This document shows, in pieces, positions 6,718 through 14,998 of a DNA stretch of 19,329 nucleotides. The number at the start of each line of letters is the position of its first letter. Position 1 is the first letter of the stretch. The notes under the pieces were generated by a model that saw only the letters and a list, made by a program, of their open reading frames with translations, was not told the origin of the DNA and searched no databases. The stretch is from DAONLM01 sp035406685 (GTDB taxonomy: Bacteria > Spirochaetota > GWE2-31-10 > MWDO01): assembly GCA_035406685.1 (NCBI GenBank), contig DAONLM010000028.1:1-19329 (forward strand), written 5' to 3'. Position numbers and translations under genes: made by a program.

Positions 6718-9336
6718 CTATCTTATCACATTATGCACCCACTGAAAATTATCATTTAATCTTGAATGATTATACCTTCTAAATATATAATCAATTGTCT
6801 CTTTTGCCTCTTTTTTTCTATTTAATTTTGCCAGTGCCTGTGATTTCATGATGTAATAGTCATATATAATAGAATTGTCGTATTTATCAAGATTATCAAT
6901 TGTCGCATATTTACTTACTTTGTTATACAGTTCCATAAATTTATTCTGATTATATAAATTTTGGCACACCTTAATATCATTTATATATGCTCTTTTGCCA
7001 GTAAGTGAAAAAAGTATAAGTACAGCCACAATTATAAAAAATAAAACCAAAACAGTATTTATAATTATTTCTCTAATTTTAAATGGGATCTCTATCTTTA
7101 ACAATTTATTAGCAAAAATAATCAGTGGTATTAAAAGGAGCGTGAGAATAAACCCAATTATTTCATATATATTTGTCCCATAGTAAATTTCAACGTTTTC
7201 TTTTTCTGGTATTATCATCATAAAGCCCGGTGAAATAGGATATATCTTTTCCCCATTTTTAGATTTAAAATTAGGAGAATATGTAATTTTTATTATATGA
7301 GGTTTGCCAATCTCTTTTGTCTTAAATTTTATTTTAAATTGTGTAACATCTTCATCGTATATTGAATTAAAATACTTATAATTCAAAAGCCATTTATTAA
7401 AGTCAAAATCTTCTTTAAAATTTTTATCTTTATATTCATCATAATTTTTATAATAATTTTCAGAAGTGATAAAATTTTTACCATATTTTTCAAAAATAAA
7501 TGGTGTATCAAATAATTCATAATCTCTAAAATATCTATAAAAATCTGTTTTAAAGCCATATTTATTATCTTTGATAATTTTTATTTTATCAAGATCATAA
7601 ATCATAACATAAGACTTTGGAAAATACTTATAAGTAAATATAGAAAATTTTCCGAATTCTCCACTCTTCTCAAAATCTGGATGATTAGAAAAAGCATCTT
7701 TTATCTCCTGAGAAAATGTTATGATGTCTTTTGCATTTACCTGAAAAAATCTTAATCCCCATACTTCTGGATTTACCTTTGAATAAATTCTATATGCCTC
7801 TGGATCTACTGGCCTTAAAGAATATTCACTCTGCATATAAGTGGTTGTTCTTGCCATAAAACTCGAATGATAATGAACACCTTCTGTTGCTGGTCTTCCA
7901 GTAAACAAAAATAGATTCTCAAAGGCTCTCTCTGATCCAAAATCCGCATTATCATTTTGATCCTGTTTCTCCCATAGAATTCTACCGGTATTAATATCTC
8001 CCCCAAATTCTCTTATGATCCCTTTTAAATTAACGTATTCTTTTTTGGCTTCATAACCAGAGTAATTCCACTTATACCAGCTTGTGACATTTTTTGGATG
8101 AAATATAACAAATAAAATTCCTATAATCATAATTACAAAAGTAAGAATTAAGTTTATCAATGTAGAAAATTTTTTGATGTCAAGAAAGTCAGCAAAATAG
8201 TTAGAAAAAACAGCTGTACTAAATACAGAAACAACTAAAGCAAAAGGTATAAATCTTATATCCGGTATTTCTAAAAATAATGAGATGATATAAAAAAATA
8301 GAGATACTGCATATAAATATATAAAAAGAAGACTTAATAATCTTAATTTTTTAAAATTCCACATTAAAAGAAGAGCAAGTACAAATCCAAGTAAAATAAA
8401 ACCCATAAAAGTTTTTGAAATAAAATCTTTAAAAGAGTCAAAAGTCCATATCATCGAAATAGATTGAGAATACTTTTTTGTAAAAATCATTGGGACAAGC
8501 CAGAATGATATTAATAAAAATGCTATTACATAAATAATCAAAATTCTTTCTGGAATTTTTTCTCTACAGAATTCTAATTTTTGTTCAAGTTCATCTTTTT
8601 TCTTTTTGTTATTTTTAGATTTTAAATTATTATCTAATTTTTCTTTTAAAAATAGTCTATCTGCAAGTAAAAAATAAAATGGAATAAAAAATGCTGGCAT
8701 AAAAACAAATATATGTGATAACGCAGTAAGACCTAAAAGAATACCGGCAAAGACTGGATTCTTACCTTTCTCAAAAGTCTCATAACAGACACCAATAAAA
8801 AATACAGCAATTGTTAGAGATATAGAATAACAAAACTCCCCAGCAAAAGTTGATAAAAAATTACCTCCAAACATTGTATAAAATTCATTAAATATAAAAA
8901 TAAGACTTAAAAAACTTGCAGAGATTGCTGTAAGGTTATTTTTGGTTATCTTTTTTGTGGAATAAAAAAATGCCAGCGGTAATGTTACAAGTCCTATAAA
9001 AGTAGTTATTTTTAAGGCAACAGTTAATGGCATAAAAAAACCAAGAATTGCAGCAATTAAAAAAGGCAATGGAAAATAGTATTGTAATTCATTAAAACCA
9101 AAAAAATTAGCCTGATTCCACCCAAATAATCTAAAATGAGGCAATAAGTTTTCTTTTAAATTTTTAACTGTTTGAAACCATGAGGCACTATCCCCACCAG
9201 TAAGTATTGTATCACTAAACAATAAACCTAAATTAAATTTATAAAAAAAAGTAATATATAAAACTAAAAAAGAGATAATTATAACCACTAAATCAATTTT
9301 TTTCTTTTTTTGTTCATAAAGATTTATGATGTTCAT
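6718..9336 (-). CDS. Large membrane protein, GT-C / PTPS-related type
   Basis: An 872-residue integral membrane protein. After a cytoplasmic KKKK stretch there is a first membrane helix (about 15-36), then an extracytoplasmic loop with GGDSASWF (47-54, acidic Asp49), LPHFRLFGWN (65-74) and LQYYFPLP (84-91). About ten more hydrophobic helices follow to around residue 415, interrupted by a charged loop (KSKNNKKKKDELEQK, about 240-255). This loop-1 aspartate and tyrosine/proline pattern is typical of GT-C-fold glycosyltransferase-like proteins, including the '6-pyruvoyl-tetrahydropterin synthase-related' membrane family and YfhO-like proteins. Residues about 420-720 are soluble, probably extracytoplasmic. 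Two further helices lie near 730-790, and a helical, TPR-like tail (about 800-872) ends the protein. It may transfer sugars to surface glycans or lipids; the substrate is unknown. It has its own promoter. Confidence 0.7.
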   Translation of the reverse strand: MNIINLYEQKKKKIDLVVIIISFLVLYITFFYKFNLGLLFSDTILTGGDSASWFQTVKNLKENLLPHFRLFGWNQANFFGFNELQYYFPLPFLIAAILGFFMPLTVALKITTFIGLVTLPLAFFYSTKKITKNNLTAISASFLSLIFIFNEFYTMFGGNFLSTFAGEFCYSISLTIAVFFIGVCYETFEKGKNPVFAGILLGLTALSHIFVFMPAFFIPFYFLLADRLFLKEKLDNNLKSKNNKKKKDELEQKLEFCREKIPERILIIYVIAFLLISFWLVPMIFTKKYSQSISMIWTFDSFKDFISKTFMGFILLGFVLALLLMWNFKKLRLLSLLFIYLYAVSLFFYIISLFLEIPDIRFIPFALVVSVFSTAVFSNYFADFLDIKKFSTLINLILTFVIMIIGILFVIFHPKNVTSWYKWNYSGYEAKKEYVNLKGIIREFGGDINTGRILWEKQDQNDNADFGSERAFENLFLFTGRPATEGVHYHSSFMARTTTYMQSEYSLRPVDPEAYRIYSKVNPEVWGLRFFQVNAKDIITFSQEIKDAFSNHPDFEKSGEFGKFSIFTYKYFPKSYVMIYDLDKIKIIKDNKYGFKTDFYRYFRDYELFDTPFIFEKYGKNFITSENYYKNYDEYKDKNFKEDFDFNKWLLNYKYFNSIYDEDVTQFKIKFKTKEIGKPHIIKITYSPNFKSKNGEKIYPISPGFMMIIPEKENVEIYYGTNIYEIIGFILTLLLIPLIIFANKLLKIEIPFKIREIIINTVLVLFFIIVAVLILFSLTGKRAYINDIKVCQNLYNQNKFMELYNKVSKYATIDNLDKYDNSIIYDYYIMKSQALAKLNRKKEAKETIDYIFRRYNHSRLNDNFQWVHNVIR

Positions 9337-9370
9337 TTTTTCTTCCTTGAAAATAAAATAATGTAAAATT

Positions 9371-9399
9371 TATATACTGAAAATTTTTAATTTTGTCAA
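9371..9399 (-). promoter_or_regulatory. Sigma70-type promoter for the 872-residue membrane protein
   Basis: On the minus strand: TTGACA (9394-9399), exactly 17 bases, TATATA (9371-9376). AAGGA (9344-9348) then lies seven bases before the ATG at 9336. A weaker second candidate lies upstream: TTGTCA (9488-9493), 16 bases, TATAAC (9466-9471). Confidence 0.75.
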
Positions 9400-9668
9400 A
9401 AGATTAAAATTAATAATTTGGCATCTTTTAAATTTATTTTATTTTTTTATTCCTTTTCATAATTTGTTATAATGCATATAGATAATTTGACAAAAATTTA
9501 TAATCGCTTTTCGACGATTATAAAAAAATGTCGAAAAAACAAATATATAATTTACCAACAACAGATAAAAATAAATAAAAAGTGAAAATGCTTTTCTACA
9601 AAACTTATTTTAATAACTTCTTTTGTTCGGGTAAAGTGATATCTTTGAACTCTCTCTTGTTTCTAATT
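9400..9668. other. Non-coding region after the hydrogenase-type operon
   Basis: A+T-rich spacer between the operon's last gene and the promoter of the membrane protein gene. It holds two overlapping hairpins (9497-9537, listed separately) and a weak second minus-strand promoter. I see no gene in it. Confidence 0.6.
9492..9524 (-). terminator. Candidate terminator of the trpBA-hydrogenase-related operon
   Basis: A perfect 10-bp inverted repeat (9497-9506 with 9515-9524, arm TTTATAATCG, 8-base loop) is followed on the minus strand by five T (9492-9496). The stem is A+T-rich, so its strength is uncertain. A second inverted repeat, TTTTCGAC/GTCGAAAA (9508-9515 with 9530-9537), overlaps it so that both cannot form freely at once. 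Confidence 0.5.
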
Positions 9669-10427
9669 CTATCTCCCTTTCATTAATTTTAAAAGCCCAG
9701 TAAGAATTGTTAAAGGATGAGGTGGACAGCCAGGTATATAAAGATCTACCTTTAAAATAGAATCGACTCCATTACATACTTCCTCATGATTAAAATAAGG
9801 TCCACCAGAAATAGCACACGAACCTACTGCAATTACTAACTTTGGAGAAGGAATTGCATCATAAGTTTTTTGAAGAGCAAGTTTCATATTTTGAGAAACA
9901 GGACCTGTTACAACTATGCCATCAGCGTGTCTTGGTGATGCCACAAACTGAATTCCAAATCTTCCTAAATCAAAGGCAAGAGTATTTAAAACATTAATAT
10001 CAAGTTCACATGCATTACAACCACCAGCACTAACCTGTCTTAATTTTAAAGATCTACCAAAAATATGTTTTATTCTTTCTCTTAATCTCTTCTCTAAAAT
10101 TTCTTTCTCAGGGTATATTAAAAGATCTTCTCTTCTAAATTCGCTTAATCTATAATTCTTTGTAAAATTTATCTTATTATCAGAAACATTTTTACATTCC
10201 CCACAAAAAATACATCTACCAACATCAATAAATACAGAATTTTTCTCTTTATTTTCCCCAATAGCATCAACAGGACATACATTTTTACACTTATTAATCT
10301 CACTCTGTGTTAAGCCTTCTAATATCTCTGGCTTACCCAAATATCTCTCTGAAATATTTACTCTTTTAAAAGGATATGGAATTGTTCTGTATCCCTGTTT
10401 AATTCTTGCAAGTAATGTCTTCAACAT
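9669..10427 (-). CDS. hyfI: Small (NuoB-like) subunit with N-terminal ferredoxin domain, HyfI type
   Basis: A 252-residue peripheral subunit. The start MLKTLLARIKQGYRTIPYPF is typical of this hydrogenase-related lineage. Residues about 40-90 form a ferredoxin-like domain with CKNVCP (Cys47, Cys51) and CIFCGEC (Cys72, 75, 78). That leaves enough ligands for one [4Fe-4S] cluster (Cys51, 72, 75, 78); the first two cysteines of the first motif and the fourth of the second are absent. Residues about 130-252 are NuoB-like, with all four proximal-cluster cysteines: GGCNACEL (Cys137, Cys140), GSCAISGG (Cys204) and IPGCPPHP (Cys234). It should pass electrons to the interface with the large subunit, encoded just upstream (9 bases apart, with AGGGGG as ribosome binding site). 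It is the last gene of the operon. The symbol is by homology only. Confidence 0.88.
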   Translation of the reverse strand: MLKTLLARIKQGYRTIPYPFKRVNISERYLGKPEILEGLTQSEINKCKNVCPVDAIGENKEKNSVFIDVGRCIFCGECKNVSDNKINFTKNYRLSEFRREDLLIYPEKEILEKRLRERIKHIFGRSLKLRQVSAGGCNACELDINVLNTLAFDLGRFGIQFVASPRHADGIVVTGPVSQNMKLALQKTYDAIPSPKLVIAVGSCAISGGPYFNHEEVCNGVDSILKVDLYIPGCPPHPLTILTGLLKLMKGR

Positions 10428-10436
10428 ATATCCCCC

Positions 10437-11948
10437 TTATAAATCATGTCCACAATATGATAGATTAAAACTTTTATTACATAATGGAAAATTAGAAATC
10501 TCTTCACCTCTTAAAGCCAATGCAAGGCCAAACCAATTATGAAATGACGGATCTACAATTTTATAATGCCTGAAATTACCATTCTTATCAGTAATTACAG
10601 TATGGCATATTTCACCTCGCCAACCTTCAACAAGAGAAACAACAATGCTATTTTTCTCCAATTCTGGGAAGTTCTTTTTTTCAGATAATTTAGTATTATC
10701 ATTCAGAAGTTTTTTTAGAGAATCAAGAACAAAATCAACTGATCTTTGTATTTCAAGCCATCTAACAAAAGCTCTTGCAAAAACATCGCCTGTATTATAA
10801 ATAGATATAGGAATCTTAGTAAATTGATATGGACCAACAGGAAAATTAATTCTACTATCGATTTCTAATCCTGATGCTCTTGCCGCAACTCCAACCAAAC
10901 CTATCTCAATTGCCTTTTCTTTATTTAAAATACCTATCTCCTCAAATCTCTCCACAACTAAATTTGAACCAAACAATAAATCTATGGCATTTCTTACATC
11001 TTTAAAAGTCTCAATTAATCTTTTCTCTATCTCTTTAATTAATTCTTGAGATAAATCAAAACTAACACCACCAGGTCTAACAACATTCCTTCCAAATCTA
11101 TTGCCACATATTAAGGCAGTAATATTCAAAAAATCGCCTCTCAATCTTCCACAATACGATGCTGTTGGTAGATATCCTACATCATTTGCTAAAGCTCCAA
11201 GATCACCAGTATGATTTGCCAGTCTTTCTAATTCTAAAAGAATTCCTCTTATAATCTCCTCTCTTACAGAAACTTTTGTCTTTGAAAGGGATTCCAAAGC
11301 ATAACAATAGGCAAGAGTATGACCTATTGTGGTATCTCCAGCGATTGTCTCCATATAATGAATGCTTCTTTTATCAGGACTACCTATTAACCTTTTCTCA
11401 ATACCTCTATGTTGATATCCGAGGGATATCTCAAGATGAAAAACATCTTCTCCATGACATTGAAATCTAAAATGACCTGGCTCAATAATACCTGCATGAA
11501 CAGGCCCTACTGCCACTTCGTGAATCTCTTCCCCTTCTATCTGAAAAAAATTTGTTACAGATGGTAAAATTTCTTTTTCATTCTTTTCATTATATCTATT
11601 ATGAAATCTTATAGGTTTTAAAAATGGATGTTTTTCTGGTAAAATTCCCCATTGCTCATAAATCTCTCTTTCAAACCAATGTAATTGGGTAGCAGAAGGG
11701 GTAATTGATTTATAGGAAGATTTTACTTCTGTAGAAAATATCTTAAGGATTCCCTCTTTATCATTTGCAAGAACTATTATTAAATTAAAAAGGTTTTCTT
11801 TTTCTGGATAAACAAAAAAAGAGGCAACTCTCTCCCCATCTTCTACAAACTCAACAACTTGCTCTTTAAATTCTTCAAAATTTAATTTAGGGACATTCTT
11901 TAAATTAGTTACTTCACAATTTTTTACAACAATAAAGTTACTTTTCAT
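10437..11948 (-). CDS. hyfG: Large (NuoC-NuoD-like) subunit lacking Ni-Fe ligands, HyfG/EhrL type
   Basis: A 503-residue fusion of a 30-kDa NuoC-like domain (about 1-125, with HWFEREIYEQWGI at 90-102) and a NuoD/hydrogenase-large-subunit domain (about 140-503). Catalytic [NiFe] subunits have CxxC near the N-terminus of this domain and DPCxxC at the C-terminus. Here the first site reads ETIAGDTTIGH (200-210), with Ala203 and Thr206 in place of the cysteines. The second reads DPSFHNW (466-472), with Ser468 and Asn471. All four ligands are absent although the surroundings are well conserved (GYQHRGIEKRL, ERLANHTGDLGALAND, NKSFNLSYCGHDL). It therefore cannot hold a Ni-Fe centre and belongs with energy-converting hydrogenase-related (Ehr) complexes. 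Substrate is unknown. Gap to the preceding gene is 3 bases. The symbol reflects homology, not activity. Confidence 0.9.
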   Translation of the reverse strand: MKSNFIVVKNCEVTNLKNVPKLNFEEFKEQVVEFVEDGERVASFFVYPEKENLFNLIIVLANDKEGILKIFSTEVKSSYKSITPSATQLHWFEREIYEQWGILPEKHPFLKPIRFHNRYNEKNEKEILPSVTNFFQIEGEEIHEVAVGPVHAGIIEPGHFRFQCHGEDVFHLEISLGYQHRGIEKRLIGSPDKRSIHYMETIAGDTTIGHTLAYCYALESLSKTKVSVREEIIRGILLELERLANHTGDLGALANDVGYLPTASYCGRLRGDFLNITALICGNRFGRNVVRPGGVSFDLSQELIKEIEKRLIETFKDVRNAIDLLFGSNLVVERFEEIGILNKEKAIEIGLVGVAARASGLEIDSRINFPVGPYQFTKIPISIYNTGDVFARAFVRWLEIQRSVDFVLDSLKKLLNDNTKLSEKKNFPELEKNSIVVSLVEGWRGEICHTVITDKNGNFRHYKIVDPSFHNWFGLALALRGEEISNFPLCNKSFNLSYCGHDL

Positions 11949-11951
11949 ACA

Positions 11952-13415
11952 TTAGCCCCCTAAAAACTGTAATGCATTCTTAAACATATTATCTAACCAT
12001 TCTGGCAAAAATAGTCCAAAAATCAGGCAAAGAGTAAAAAATAAGAAAGGAACAGTAATTCTAAAGAATCCTACTCTATTATTTAACTCTCCATCATTAT
12101 TAACATCTTCACCCTGAATCATAAAAAGGAAAATTTTTGCCATTCCAATAAAAATAATTACTAACGGTAATAAAAATAAAATTAATACTAAGTATTGACC
12201 CGAATATACTAATTCTTTTAAAATCATAAATTTTGCCATAAATATTGCTGACGGTGGTGTTCCAGTAATAAGGAGAAATCCAAAAAACCATAAAAAACCA
12301 ACAAAAGGATTTTTTCTAATTAAACCAGAGATTGAAGATATACTCTTTGTATTATAGAGAAAAAGAATATTACCAGCAGTTAAAAAAAGACCGGCCTTTG
12401 TTAAAGAATGAGCAAGAGCATTAAAAAGTGAGGCATATACAGCAATTCCACCTATACCAAGACCAAGTATTAAAATTCCCATATGTTCTATACTCGAATA
12501 AGCAAGCATTCTTTTATAATCTTTCTGACCAAGAATAAAGATAGAAGCAAAAAAGAGAGATAAAATCCCAAAAACTATAAAAATCTCTCTGCAATATTCT
12601 CCTAAATTTGCCTTAACACATACCTCATAAATTCTAATAATCCCTAAAAAGGCACAATTTAATAAGGTTCCAGAAAGTAAAGCAGAAACCTTGGATGGTG
12701 CCTCACTATGAGCATCTGGTAACCAGGTATGAAAAGGGGCAAGCCCCATTTTTGTCCCATAACCTACAAAAAGTAATAAAAATCCAGCCTTCAACCATTT
12801 TAAGTCAAGATTCTCTGCATTTTTCAATAAATTACTCAAAACCAAATCCCCTTCTTTAATGTTTGCTACTGCTACAAAAAAGACCCCAAGTAAAGCAATT
12901 GCTATTCCAACCGAACATATTAAAAGATATTTCCATGTGGCTTCAAGAGAGCCTTTTGTCTTATGAAAATATATCAAAGGAGCAGTAACAAGAGTGGTTG
13001 CCTCTATTGCAACCCAGAGTATTGCAAGATGTGTTGTTGTTGTTACCATTGTCATTGTGGCAAGAAAAAGAATAAGAGAACCTGTAAATATTGACTCATG
13101 AGAAAAAAATTTTTTATCTTTTTCACTCGAATGAGCCTTTTCTAAAAAGAGCGCCTCAATTCCATATAGAGAAGCACCAAAAAAAAGAATACTCATTATA
13201 GTAAGAAATATCAAACCAATACTATCAACAGTAAACCAGCTATCAAATATAGAGATAAGACTCTTTTCATTAAAAAAGATCCATATTAAAACGACCAGAG
13301 TAAGATGAATAAAAGCAACTCCAGAAATTAACAATTTCTGAATTAACCTATTTTTAATAAAAAAAGCCAATATTCCAAAAAAGAATGGTATTATCAATAA
13401 AAACAGTGTTATCAT
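11952..13415 (-). CDS. hyfF: Antiporter-like membrane subunit, HyfF/NuoN type
   Basis: A 487-residue membrane protein of the NuoL/M/N-Mrp family with about 13-14 helices; it should form one proton- or sodium-pumping unit of the complex. Key sites are visible: Glu138 in ILWVAIEATTL, equivalent to the conserved glutamate of helix 5; Lys222 in VGYGTKMGLAPFHTWLPDAH; KRMLAYSSIEHMG; and a later lysine in LAHSLTKAGLF. SEAPSKVSALLSG follows the helix 7 lysine as usual. The start is supported by GAGGA seven bases upstream, and the stop-to-start gaps on each side are 3 bases. It is distinct from the longer HyfB-like subunit in this operon. Confidence 0.9.
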   Translation of the reverse strand: MITLFLLIIPFFFGILAFFIKNRLIQKLLISGVAFIHLTLVVLIWIFFNEKSLISIFDSWFTVDSIGLIFLTIMSILFFGASLYGIEALFLEKAHSSEKDKKFFSHESIFTGSLILFLATMTMVTTTTHLAILWVAIEATTLVTAPLIYFHKTKGSLEATWKYLLICSVGIAIALLGVFFVAVANIKEGDLVLSNLLKNAENLDLKWLKAGFLLLFVGYGTKMGLAPFHTWLPDAHSEAPSKVSALLSGTLLNCAFLGIIRIYEVCVKANLGEYCREIFIVFGILSLFFASIFILGQKDYKRMLAYSSIEHMGILILGLGIGGIAVYASLFNALAHSLTKAGLFLTAGNILFLYNTKSISSISGLIRKNPFVGFLWFFGFLLITGTPPSAIFMAKFMILKELVYSGQYLVLILFLLPLVIIFIGMAKIFLFMIQGEDVNNDGELNNRVGFFRITVPFLFFTLCLIFGLFLPEWLDNMFKNALQFLGG

Positions 13416-13418
13416 AAA

Positions 13419-14084
13419 TTATTCCTCTTTTTTCTCAATAGAGTCTTTTAAGAAAGAGAGTTTCTCTGTGTCAATATGATTAAACTCTCTATTAATATGA
13501 AATATTGCTATACCCATAACAAAAACAGCAACAAAAATATCAAGTAAAATAGCAAGTTCTATTAATAAAGATTGCTCTTTTAAAAAGAGATTACCAAAAA
13601 AATAGATGCCATTCTCAAGAACAAGATAGCCAACCACCTGAGTAATTGCCTTTAATCTTGTAAGAATCATTAAACCACCAGTAAAAATAGTTGTAAAAGA
13701 GATAGCGGTCGCAAAATAAAAAATACTATTTTGAAAACCAGATATTTTTTTACTTAACCATAAAGAGAGAGCAAATAGGATAACCCCAATTACCAGAGAA
13801 AGGGGATATCCCCCTATTGGCTCCACCTCTTTTCTTATCTTTGCCTCTCTTAATGCCCTAAAAAGAAGATAAGGAAAAACAATACTTTTTAATATAATGT
13901 TTAAGATTAAGAAAAATAATATTTCAAGGCTAAAATTATTAAAATTTAAAAAAATAGGAAATATAGTTATCAAAATTCCATGAGTTGCCATAATAATTAT
14001 ACAAATCTTTATTCTACTCGAATTAAGAAGCATAAAATTCATAAAAAGGATTACTATTTCTAAAATATAAACTATCTCATTCAT
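13419..14084 (-). CDS. hyfE: Small membrane subunit, HyfE (NuoK-like) type
   Basis: A 221-residue membrane protein with about seven helices, close in length to HyfE of hydrogenase 4. The second half resembles NuoK: LKAITQVVGYLVLENGIYFF holds the buried glutamate, followed by the LLDIFVAVFVMGIAIF helix. The C-terminus is charged (EKLSFLKDSIEKKEE). It probably links the antiporter-like and NuoH-like subunits within the ion path. It is separated by 4 bases from the gene before and 3 from the gene after. It contains a GGGGATATCCCC palindrome (13802-13813) within EPIGGYPLS. Confidence 0.87.
   Translation of the reverse strand: MNEIVYILEIVILFMNFMLLNSSRIKICIIIMATHGILITIFPIFLNFNNFSLEILFFLILNIILKSIVFPYLLFRALREAKIRKEVEPIGGYPLSLVIGVILFALSLWLSKKISGFQNSIFYFATAISFTTIFTGGLMILTRLKAITQVVGYLVLENGIYFFGNLFLKEQSLLIELAILLDIFVAVFVMGIAIFHINREFNHIDTEKLSFLKDSIEKKEE
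13802..13813. repeat. GGGGATATCCCC palindrome, site 3 (inside the hyfE-like gene)
   Basis: Third occurrence of the 12-bp palindrome. On the coding (minus) strand the codons are GGG-GGA-TAT-CCC (Gly-Gly-Tyr-Pro), so the core starts at codon position 3, a phase different from that in guaA. As at sites 1 and 2, T residues follow the C-run on this strand. Confidence 0.85.
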
Positions 14085-14088
14085 AATC

Positions 14089-14997
14089 TTACCTCAAACT
14101 TATTATCAAAGAAATAAATGATAATCCCAATCCAATCATTAAAAAATAAGGGACTTTTAAGAGTCTCAATCTTGCTAAAACAGATTCTACTATTCCTACA
14201 ATTATAGAAAGTAAAAACATAATAGAGATAAAAATCAAAATATCCGCAAATAGCCCAAATGAAAATATGGACGAAAAAAGACCTGCTATAAAAGAACCCA
14301 ATATCCAGAATTTTAAAGCCGAATTGTATAAAATAAATCCAAAATCTACCCCACCATGATCAAGAACCATTACTTCATGTATCATTGTTAATTCGAGATG
14401 TGTGTTTGGATCATCTACTGGAATACGACAATTCTCTGCCAAAAATACAATAAATATTGTGGCTACTATTAAATAAATTACAGGATTCAATAAACCATTG
14501 ATAGAAAAAATACTCTTTGATAAAATACCGGTTAAAGAAGTCTTGCCACTCAATTTCACAAGAGCAATGATACTCAAGAATAAAGCAGGCTCAGCAAAAA
14601 GAGCAAACTGAACCTCTCTACTTGCCCCCATACCTTCAAAGCTTGATCCAGTATCAAGTGCTGCTATAACTGTAAAAAATCGTCCCATAGCAAAAAGGTA
14701 TATCAATAAGATAAAATCACCATTAAAAGAAAAGATAGAAGGATACTTACCCAATGGCATTATTAACAGTCCAATAATAGAGCAAGCAAGAGAAATTATT
14801 GGACCTAAAATAAATATAAAACTAACTGTTTTACTATAGGTTACCCCTTTTCTAAAAAGTTTGAATATATCGTAATACAATTGTAACACTGGAGGTCCTT
14901 TTCTTCCAGCAAAAAAAGCCTTTGTCTTATTTATAAGACCAAACAAAAAAGGAGAAACAATTAAAATAAGTATAACTTGTATAATTTTCTGTCCCAT
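14089..14997 (-). CDS. hyfC: NuoH-like membrane subunit, HyfC type
   Basis: A 302-residue membrane protein of the NuoH/HyfC/EchB family, which anchors the soluble arm. Visible hallmarks are the first cytoplasmic loop GRKGPPVLQLYYDIFKLFRK, the SSFEGMGASREVQFALFAEP loop with its acidic and arginine residues, and AENCRIPVDDPNTHLELTMI, the conserved polar segment facing the electron-transfer arm. EVMVLDHGGVD follows. About eight helices are expected. One base separates it from the hyfB-like stop; its ribosome binding site GGAAG (15005-15009) lies in the last codons of that gene, so translation is likely coupled. Confidence 0.9.
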   Translation of the reverse strand: MGQKIIQVILILIVSPFLFGLINKTKAFFAGRKGPPVLQLYYDIFKLFRKGVTYSKTVSFIFILGPIISLACSIIGLLIMPLGKYPSIFSFNGDFILLIYLFAMGRFFTVIAALDTGSSFEGMGASREVQFALFAEPALFLSIIALVKLSGKTSLTGILSKSIFSINGLLNPVIYLIVATIFIVFLAENCRIPVDDPNTHLELTMIHEVMVLDHGGVDFGFILYNSALKFWILGSFIAGLFSSIFSFGLFADILIFISIMFLLSIIVGIVESVLARLRLLKVPYFLMIGLGLSFISLIISLR

Positions 14998-14998
14998 A

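Noticed and set aside
9487..9504. Plus-strand promoter from TTGACA (9487-9492) and TATAAT (9499-9504)
   Set aside because: The boxes are only six bases apart and no plus-strand gene follows; TATAAT is part of the hairpin arm.
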